Translations under genes and position numbers: made by a program
Assembly: GCF_014651075.1 (NCBI RefSeq)
Contig: NZ_BMWE01000015.1
Span: forward strand, 62,001 to 126,000
DNA: 64,000 bases
Reading direction: 5' to 3'
DNA from: Streptomyces djakartensis
GTDB taxonomy: Bacteria > Actinomycetota > Actinomycetes > Streptomycetales > Streptomycetaceae
Part shown: in pieces, positions 58,503 to 64,000 of the stretch
How the letters are laid out: the number at the start of each line of letters is the position of its first letter
How positions within the stretch are numbered: the first letter of the stretch is position 1
Notes under the pieces: model-generated
What the model was told of the DNA's origin: nothing
Seen by the model: only the letters and a program-made list of their open reading frames with translations
Databases searched by the model: none

Positions 58503-59948
58503 CTAACGCCGCTGCCGCTTCCAGGGGCCGGTGATGGCGAGCAGAATGCCCGGGTCCTGGATGTTGGCGTAAAGGGTCCTGCCGTCGGGCGAGAAGGTGA
58601 CGCCGGCGAACTCGCTGTACTCCGGCTCCTCTTCGGTGCCGACGTTCAGCTCGTTGCGGGCGATCGGGTAGGTACGGCCGCTCTCCGTGGCGCCGAAGAG
58701 GTGCGAGACGCCCTCGCCGTCCTCGGCGAGCACGATCCCGCCGTACGGGGAGACGGTGGTGTTGTCGGGACCGTCGAAGGCACCGTCCTCGGACGGGTCC
58801 GGGTTGACTCCGAGCAGGACCTTCAAGGTCAGTGTCCGGCGCCTGGGGTCGTAGAACCAGACCTGGCCGTCGTGCTGGACGGGGCTCTCCTCACGGGCGT
58901 ACGAGGAGACGATGTAGGCGCCGCCGTCGCCCCACCACATGCCCTCGAGTTTCCGGGCGCGGGTGACCTCGCCGTCGCCGAACTGCTTGCGCACGGGGGT
59001 GGTGCGGGCGTCCCGGTCGGGGACGTCCACCCAGTCGACGCCGTACACCGTGCCGGTCTTCGTGGCGCGGGACAGGTCGTCCACGAACCTGCCGCCGGAG
59101 TCGTAGCACTTGGGCGCCTGCAGGACACCGGCGTCGTCGGCCAGCTCGCGGAACTTCCCGTGGCCGTACTCGAAGCCGCGCGGCGGAGTCCAGCGGAAGA
59201 AGAGGCCGTTGGGGGCGGCCGCGTCCTCGGTGAGGTAGGCGTGGCCGCGCTTGGGGTCGATGACGACGGCCTCGTGGTCGTAGCGGCCGAAGAACTTCAG
59301 GGGTTTCGGATCACGGTTGGCGCGCCGGTCGCTGGGGTCGACCTCGAAGACGTAGCCGTGGTCCTTGGTCATGCCGTTGAGGCCGGCCTTGTCGGAGTTC
59401 TCCTCGCAGGTGAGCCAGGTACCCCAAGGCGTCCGGCCCCCGGCGCAGTTCGTGGAGGTTCCGGCGATGCCCACCCACTCGGCGACCCGTCCGTCGGGGC
59501 GCACCTCGACGACGGTGCAGCCACCGGCCGCGGCCGGGTCGTAGACGAGGCCTTCGGTGAGCGGCACCGGGTACTTCCACTTGGAGCGCGGGCCCTTCAG
59601 CTCGTGGTTGTTGACGAGCAGGGTGGTGCCGCGAGGGCCGTCGAAGGTGGCGGTGCCGTCGTGGTTGGAGGGCGTGAACTCGCCGGATTCCAGCTTGGTC
59701 CGGCCGCTGTACGTGATGATCCGGTACTCGAACCCGGCGGGCAGGGCCAGGATTCCCTTCGGGTCGGGGACGAGCGGCCCGTAGCCGACGCCGTGCCGGG
59801 CATCCGCTGCCTCGTCCCCCGCGCTGCCGGTGTCGTAGGACGCCAGGGCGTTCGGCGCGGTGGCGAGGGCGCCGACACTGCCCGCCAGCGCGACACCGGC
59901 ACCGGTGATCGCGGTGCTTCTGGCGAAGTCCCTGCGGGTGAGCGACAT
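58503..59948 (-). CDS. Tat-exported DUF839 protein, PhoX-like phosphatase
   Basis: 481 residues. Twin-arginine signal MSLTRRDFARSTAITGAGVALAG, then the DUF839/PhoX beta-propeller: LLVNNHELKGPRSKWKYP, GGRTPWGTWLTCEEN, YGHEAVV-like DHEAVVIDPKRG, VWFYDPRRRTLTLKVLL and GPDNTTVSPYGGIVLAEDG. PhoX enzymes are calcium/iron-dependent secreted alkaline phosphatases. ATG 59948 follows AGGAGA. A two-unit PHO box upstream (60017-60038) supports phosphate-starvation control by PhoP. Confidence 0.87.
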   Translation of the reverse strand: MSLTRRDFARSTAITGAGVALAGSVGALATAPNALASYDTGSAGDEAADARHGVGYGPLVPDPKGILALPAGFEYRIITYSGRTKLESGEFTPSNHDGTATFDGPRGTTLLVNNHELKGPRSKWKYPVPLTEGLVYDPAAAGGCTVVEVRPDGRVAEWVGIAGTSTNCAGGRTPWGTWLTCEENSDKAGLNGMTKDHGYVFEVDPSDRRANRDPKPLKFFGRYDHEAVVIDPKRGHAYLTEDAAAPNGLFFRWTPPRGFEYGHGKFRELADDAGVLQAPKCYDSGGRFVDDLSRATKTGTVYGVDWVDVPDRDARTTPVRKQFGDGEVTRARKLEGMWWGDGGAYIVSSYAREESPVQHDGQVWFYDPRRRTLTLKVLLGVNPDPSEDGAFDGPDNTTVSPYGGIVLAEDGEGVSHLFGATESGRTYPIARNELNVGTEEEPEYSEFAGVTFSPDGRTLYANIQDPGILLAITGPWKRQRR

Positions 59949-60016
59949 GGCTGTCTCCTGTGACGGTGAGGATGCCGTGGGAGGTGGCGGACCTCGTTCG
60001 GCGAAACCGTCCCGCT

Positions 60017-60038
60017 CATCCGTGAACACCAGTTGAAC
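60017..60038 (-). promoter_or_regulatory. PHO box (PhoP direct repeat) of the PhoX-like gene
   Basis: Two head-to-tail 11-bp units on the minus strand, GTTCAACTGGT and GTTCACGGATG. Streptomyces PhoP binds direct repeats of 11 bp starting GTTCA. It lies 69-90 bp before the start codon, a normal place for activation. Confidence 0.72.
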
Positions 60039-60047
60039 AACACCCCA

Positions 60048-60080
60048 GGGGCGCGGGGAACGGCGCGATAAGCCACAACG
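60048..60080 (+). repeat. Dispersed repeat, copy 6
   Basis: GGGGCGCGGGGAACGGCGCGA then TAAGCCACAACG, between the acidic hypothetical gene and the PHO box. Confidence 0.8.
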
Positions 60081-60101
60081 GCGCCGCACCCGCCGGGATG
60101 C

Positions 60102-61529
60102 TCAGCCCCCTTGCTGCGACCGCGCCTTGAACGCCGCCTTCCGGGCCTCCTTGGCGACCTTCTTGTCGGGATGCAACCGTCCCATCGCCTCCAGCACATC
60201 AGCCGTGGCCGGGTGATCGACTCGCCACACGGCTGCGAAGAACCCACCGTGCTGCTGCGCGAGCCCCTCCACCAGCGCCCGCAGCTCCTCGGAGTTGCCC
60301 TCCGCCGCCAGCTGCGCGGCCACCGTGTCGATGGTCAGCCAGTACACCATCGCCTCGGACGGCGCAGGCACATCCGCCGCGCCGTGCTCGGTCAGCCACA
60401 CCCGGGCCAGCCCGCCCAGCTCGGGGTCGTCGAGCACCTCCCGCAGCGCCGGTTCGGCCGAAGCACCCACCAGCGACAACGCCTGCTGACACCGCAGCCG
60501 CCGCAACGGCGCCCCGGTGTCCGAACCCCGCGCCGCCGCCAGCAGCTCCCGCGCCGCGGCGAGGGATTCGCGCCGCTGGAGCCACTGCTCGGTCTCGGCC
60601 TGCGCAGCGCCCGGCGGGTACTCCGCCGTGCCGTCGAGCAGCGCGTCGGCCCCCTTGTCCACGAGGTCCCCGACGGCCGGCGCCTCGAACCCGGCCTCCA
60701 TCAGCCGGGCACGCAACCCGTACAGCCCGAGCGGGGTGAGCCGGACCATGCCGTACCGGGAGACGTCGGTGTCGTCGACCGGCGCCGCGGGCTCCTCGTC
60801 GGCATCACCCATGAGCGCCTCGTCCACGGGCTGGTAGGACACGAGTCCGATCGGCTCCAGCATCCGGAACTGGTCGTCGAGCCGCATCATCGCGTCGGAC
60901 ACCTGCTCGAGCACGTCGTTGGTGGGCTCGCCCATGTCGCTGGGCACGATCACCGACGCGGCCAGCGCCGGCAGCGGCACGGGCGCGTCCCCGGGCGTGT
61001 CCTCGCCGGCGGTGAGCAGGTACAGGTTGCCGAGCACTCCGTCGAGGAACTCCGCCTCGGCCTCCGGGTCCCAGTCGAGGGCGGAGAGGTCGATCTCGCC
61101 CTCCTCGTCCACGAGATCCGCGATCCCTTCGAGGTCGGGCACGCTCGCGTCGGCGAGCACGGCCTCCAGGGCCGCCAGCCACACCGAAAGCACGTCGTGC
61201 GGCGAGCCGCCGGTGAGCAGGGCCAGCTCCTCGCCCGCCGCGACGGTGCCCTCCTCCTCGTCGACGATCTCGACGAGCCCGGCGTCCACGGCCACCCGCC
61301 AGGCCTCACTTGCGTCGGCGGCGGCGTCCTCACCGCTCAGTCCGAGTGCCTCGGCCGCCGCGGGCAGTTGTTCGTCGACGAGCCCGCCCCCGGCGTCGAC
61401 CCGGGTCTCGGGCCCGGCCCAGCGGGCCAGCCGGGCGGCCCGGGAAAGCAACGGCGTGGACAGCGCGTCGCGCGCCAGCTCCGCTTCGGTGTGCAGCCGC
61501 ACCGGCGGCAGGGGGGAGCTGTCTGACAT
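60102..61529 (-). CDS. Acidic conserved hypothetical protein
   Basis: 475 residues, strongly acidic, cytosolic, no membrane segment. Mostly helical repeats of the type LLSRAARLARWAG, LARVWLTEHG and VLEAMGRLHPDKKVAKEARKAAFKARSQ at the C-terminus, suggesting a HEAT-like or tetratricopeptide-like scaffold. I recall homologues only in actinobacteria and no function. ATG 61529. It does not obviously belong with either neighbour. Confidence 0.75.
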   Translation of the reverse strand: MSDSSPLPPVRLHTEAELARDALSTPLLSRAARLARWAGPETRVDAGGGLVDEQLPAAAEALGLSGEDAAADASEAWRVAVDAGLVEIVDEEEGTVAAGEELALLTGGSPHDVLSVWLAALEAVLADASVPDLEGIADLVDEEGEIDLSALDWDPEAEAEFLDGVLGNLYLLTAGEDTPGDAPVPLPALAASVIVPSDMGEPTNDVLEQVSDAMMRLDDQFRMLEPIGLVSYQPVDEALMGDADEEPAAPVDDTDVSRYGMVRLTPLGLYGLRARLMEAGFEAPAVGDLVDKGADALLDGTAEYPPGAAQAETEQWLQRRESLAAARELLAAARGSDTGAPLRRLRCQQALSLVGASAEPALREVLDDPELGGLARVWLTEHGAADVPAPSEAMVYWLTIDTVAAQLAAEGNSEELRALVEGLAQQHGGFFAAVWRVDHPATADVLEAMGRLHPDKKVAKEARKAAFKARSQQGG

Positions 61530-61636
61530 CGGCTGGTTCTCCTAGGACGCATACGACTCAGCCGCTCAGCCTAGACGGATTTACACCCATGACGCCCACT
61601 TCATCTCCGCGTCAGCGGCCGTACATGGCCGAAACC

Positions 61637-61666
61637 TTGACAAGTGGCTTGGCCAGGCTGGAGATT
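61637..61666 (+). promoter_or_regulatory. Probable promoter of the secreted nuclease gene
   Basis: A consensus -35 TTGACA (61637-61642) is followed after 18 bp by GAGATT, a fair -10. Transcription would start near 61673, at the left arm of the large inverted repeat, giving a leader of about 160 nt. Confidence 0.55.
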
Positions 61667-61745
61667 GACGCGCGTAGAAGTCGGCGGACACTTGTTCACC
61701 GGGCTGGCCCCACCCACAGCCCGTCCACCGCCCTCTACGCGCGTC
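61667..61745. repeat. 79-bp imperfect inverted repeat at the predicted transcript 5' end
   Basis: Arms 61667-61689 and 61723-61745 match at 19 of 23 positions, with the outer 12 bp perfect (GACGCGCGTAGA). Inside the 33-nt loop a second 6-bp hairpin GGGCTG/CAGCCC forms at 61701-61722. Confidence 0.8.
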
Positions 61746-61833
61746 ACACCGCCCGCCGCCCCACAGGTAGCGGCAGACAGTCCACGCACCACCCTCGTCC
61801 CGGCGCCCTGTCACGTCCCCGGAGGGATTCCCG

Positions 61834-63657
61834 TTGCCGAGCAAGTCGTCCGCGCGCCTCGCCGCGCTCACCGTCGCCGCCGCGTGCTCCGCGGTCTCCA
61901 CGATCGTCCTCACCACTCCCGCGCACGCAGACGCCGTGCGCATCCACGACATCCAGGGCACCACCCGGATGTCCCCGTACGCCGGCCGGCAGGTCACCGA
62001 CGTGACCGGAATCGTCACCGGCATCCGGACCTACGGCTCGTCCCGCGGCTTCTGGATCCAGGACCCGAACCCGGACGCCGACCCGGCGACCAGCGAGGGC
62101 GTCTTCGTCTTCACCGGCTCGGCGCCGAAGGGGGTCGCCGTCGGTGACCTGGTCACGGTCGGCGGCACGGTCACGGAGTACGTCCCCGGCGGCGCCGCCT
62201 CCGGCAACCAGTCGCTGACGCAGATCACCAAGCCGACGGTCACGGTCGTGTCCAGCGGCAACCAGCTCCCCGCCGCCACGGCCGTCACCGCCAAGTCGGT
62301 CCCCGCCGCCTACGCACCGGCCGGTGACACGACCGCGAACGGCTCGATCAACGCGCTCCCCCTGGAGCCCGCGAAGTACGCCCTGGACCACTACGAGTCG
62401 CTGGAGGGCATGACCGTCCGGGTCGCCGACACCCGCGTGGTCGGCGCCACCGACCCCTACACCGAGCTCTGGGTGACGGTGAAGCCGCACGAGAACCGCA
62501 CCCGCAACGGCGGCACGGTCTACGGCTCGTACGAGTCCCAGAACACCGGCCGCCTCCAGATCCAGTCCCTCGGTTCGACGGCGGACTTCCCCAAGGCGAA
62601 CGTCGGCGACACCCTCGCCGGCACCACGGCGGGCCCGCTGGACTTCAACCAGTTCGGCGGCTACACCCTGGTCGCGAGCGAGCTCGGCACGCTCAAGTCC
62701 GCCGGTCTGAAGCGCGAGACGACGACCGCGCAGCGCTCCTCGGAACTCGCGGTCGCCACCTACAACGTCGAGAACCTCGACCCGGCCGACGACACGTTCG
62801 CCGCGCACGCCTCCGCGATCGTGAACAACCTGAAGTCGCCGGACATCGTGTCCCTGGAGGAGATCCAGGACAACAACGGCGCCAAGAACGACGGCACCGT
62901 CGCCGCCGACCAGACCCTGACGAAGCTGATCGACGCGATCGTCGCGGCCGGCGGCCCGAAGTACGACTGGCGTGCGATCGACCCGGCGGACGGCGCCGAC
63001 GGCGGCGAGCCGGGCGGCAACATCCGCCAGGCGTTCCTGTTCAACCCCGAGCGGGTCTCCTTCACCGACCGCGCGGGCGGCGACGCCACGACGGCCACCG
63101 GCGTGACGAAGATCCGCGGCAAGGCCCACCTCACCCTCAGCCCCGGCCGCATAGCCCCCGCCGACGAGGCCTGGAAGAACAGCCGCAAGCCGCTGGCCGG
63201 CGAGTTCGCCTTCCGCGGCCGCACGGTCTTCGTGATCGCCAACCACTTCAACTCCAAGGGCGGCGACCAGGGCCTGACCTCCCAGTACCAGCCGCCCGCC
63301 CGCAGCTCCGAGACCCAGCGCCACCAGCAGGCGACCCTGGTGAACGCCTTCGTCAAGGACATCCTCGACACCCAGAAGAACGCGGACGTCATCGCCCTGG
63401 GCGACATCAACGACTTCGAGTTCTCCCGCACCGCCCAGCTCCTCGAGGGCCGCGGCGAACTCTGGTCGGCGATCAAGTCGCTCCCGCGCGGCGAGCGTTA
63501 CTCGTACGTCTACCAGGGCAACAGCCAGGTCCTCGACCAGATCCTGATCAGCCCGTCGATCCGCTGCGACTTCGAGTACGACAGCGTGCACGTCAACGCG
63601 GAGTTCAACGACCAGATCAGCGACCACGACCCGCAGGTCCTGCGCTTCCGCCCGTAA
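61834..63657 (+). CDS. Secreted endonuclease/exonuclease/phosphatase-family nuclease
   Basis: 607 residues: signal peptide (LAALTVAAACSAVSTIVLTTPAHA), an OB-like N-terminal domain (about 35-280; IQGTTRMSPYAGRQVTDVTGIVTGI, FWIQDPNPDADPATSEGVFVF) and a DNase I-like EEP domain (about 300-607) with ATYNVENLDP, IVSLEEIQDNNG, IANHFNSKGGD, IALGDINDF and ISDHDPQV. Would degrade extracellular DNA, possibly releasing phosphate. Start is TTG 61834 with GGAGGG 7 bases upstream. Confidence 0.88.
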   Translation: MPSKSSARLAALTVAAACSAVSTIVLTTPAHADAVRIHDIQGTTRMSPYAGRQVTDVTGIVTGIRTYGSSRGFWIQDPNPDADPATSEGVFVFTGSAPKGVAVGDLVTVGGTVTEYVPGGAASGNQSLTQITKPTVTVVSSGNQLPAATAVTAKSVPAAYAPAGDTTANGSINALPLEPAKYALDHYESLEGMTVRVADTRVVGATDPYTELWVTVKPHENRTRNGGTVYGSYESQNTGRLQIQSLGSTADFPKANVGDTLAGTTAGPLDFNQFGGYTLVASELGTLKSAGLKRETTTAQRSSELAVATYNVENLDPADDTFAAHASAIVNNLKSPDIVSLEEIQDNNGAKNDGTVAADQTLTKLIDAIVAAGGPKYDWRAIDPADGADGGEPGGNIRQAFLFNPERVSFTDRAGGDATTATGVTKIRGKAHLTLSPGRIAPADEAWKNSRKPLAGEFAFRGRTVFVIANHFNSKGGDQGLTSQYQPPARSSETQRHQQATLVNAFVKDILDTQKNADVIALGDINDFEFSRTAQLLEGRGELWSAIKSLPRGERYSYVYQGNSQVLDQILISPSIRCDFEYDSVHVNAEFNDQISDHDPQVLRFRP

Positions 63658-63670
63658 CACGCGCACCCAC

Positions 63671-63699
63671 GGGGCCGGCCGCACCACCGGGCCGGCCCC
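63671..63699. terminator. Terminator after the nuclease gene
   Basis: Perfect 10-bp stem GGGGCCGGCC / GGCCGGCCCC, 9-nt loop, between convergent genes. Confidence 0.82.
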
Positions 63700-63711
63700 A
63701 CCACACGAGCC

Positions 63712-64000
63712 TCACCCGGGCACGAGCCCCAGAGCGTGCCGGTACCTGCTCCCGCTCGCCCCCTTCATGCCCGGATACGTCCGCACCCGCTCCCAGGCGT
63801 CGGTCACGGGCGCGGCCAGGGTCCTGTCATAGGCCTGGTCACTCTCCCACTCGGCGTAGTTCAGCATGTGCCCGCCGTCCGCGCTCAGGTGGAAGTGGGC
63901 GGAGACCAGCCCGGCGTGCCCCTTCGGATCGTCACCCAACGCCTTGAGCACGAGATCGACCCACTCCTCCCGCCGCGCCCCCGCCTCGAAGTCGACCCGC
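63712..64000 (-). CDS. Antibiotic biosynthesis monooxygenase (ABM) domain protein, partial
   Basis: The 3' part of a minus-strand gene whose start lies beyond the window. About 95 residues are visible, including VDFEAGARREEWVDLVLKAL, HFHLSADGGHMLNYAEWESDQAYDRTL and GMKGASGSRYRHALGLVPG, the ferredoxin-like fold of ABM proteins, often small oxygenases or structural relatives. An internal GTG at 63951 is not a credible start because homologous sequence continues upstream to the window edge. Confidence 0.75.
   Translation of the reverse strand, partial: RVDFEAGARREEWVDLVLKALGDDPKGHAGLVSAHFHLSADGGHMLNYAEWESDQAYDRTLAAPVTDAWERVRTYPGMKGASGSRYRHALGLVPG

Larger units (their letters stand above)
61530..61833 (+). 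other. Control region of the secreted nuclease
   Basis: 304-bp gap between divergent genes. It holds a promoter-like pair and a large inverted repeat, listed separately. Nothing coding is seen. Confidence 0.6.

Noticed and set aside
61694..61704. GTTCACCGGGC as a PHO box before the nuclease gene
   Set aside because: A single 11-bp unit without a neighbouring direct repeat, lying in the loop of the inverted repeat. Possible but not supported.
1..64000. Prophage, integrative element, biosynthetic megasynthase, tRNA or insertion sequence
   Set aside because: No integrase, transposase, PKS/NRPS, tRNA cloverleaf or base-composition break seen; the lower-GC patches are short control regions.

Overview
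The window is a stretch of actinobacterial chromosome, almost certainly Streptomyces. Base composition is very GC-rich, with G or C at nearly every third codon position. There are frequent GTG starts and ATGA/GTGA start-stop overlaps, one rare in-frame TTA codon, Tat and lipoprotein signals, and GC-rich intergenic hairpins. From memory the gene order resembles the S. coelicolor SCO1850-SCO1909 interval (inference; not checked by alignment). I see no tRNA, rRNA, CRISPR array, phage or insertion sequence.

Layout. (1) 1-9.4 kb: cobalamin operon on the + strand. It holds a cobaltochelatase AAA/VWA subunit, cobO, cobB, cobI, cobM, a cbiG-cobJ fusion, cbiX and a cobC/cobD-like aminotransferase, most of them translationally coupled. 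It mixes enzymes of the early and late cobalt-insertion routes. (2) 9.7-12.6 kb: amidohydrolase, class V aminotransferase and DinB-fold protein. (3) 12.6-16.3 kb: the ectoine/5-hydroxyectoine operon ectABCD behind an AT-richer control region with a GlnR-like repeat and a perfect leader hairpin. The ectD 3' end is partly duplicated. (4) 16.3-28 kb: a class V aminotransferase, FrnE-like DsbA, a DUF1349 protein, an aldehyde dehydrogenase divergent from an IclR regulator, a GNAT protein, a membrane protein with a two-component system, a penicillin-binding protein and a purine permease. (5) 28.2-29.7 kb: an ECF-like sigma factor carrying a TTA (bldA) codon, with a membrane partner. (6) 29.8-54.8 kb: a large plant cell-wall, uronate and sugar-acid locus. 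(7) 54.8-64 kb: small conserved protein, double TerD protein, TetR and LacI regulators, DUF839/PhoX-like protein behind a PHO box, acidic hypothetical protein, secreted nuclease, and the end of an ABM monooxygenase.

How region 6 fits together. Secreted pectate lyases (PL3, PL1), a double-domain GH43 enzyme and a rhamnogalacturonan acetylesterase open pectin and arabinan. An ABC importer without its own ATPase takes up the products. A Gfo/Idh oxidoreductase and a PmoA-like protein sit in the same run. A GntR-DapA-IlvD operon can dehydrate sugar acids. Uronate dehydrogenase and a KdgD-like dehydratase, divergently transcribed, lead from galacturonate/glucuronate toward 2-oxoglutarate semialdehyde, which the aldehyde dehydrogenase near 19 kb could oxidise to 2-oxoglutarate. 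A second ABC importer with a DeoR regulator and a zinc alcohol dehydrogenase looks like polyol use. One gene in the KdgD operon has no function I recognise, and a pectin methylesterase appears to have decayed in place.
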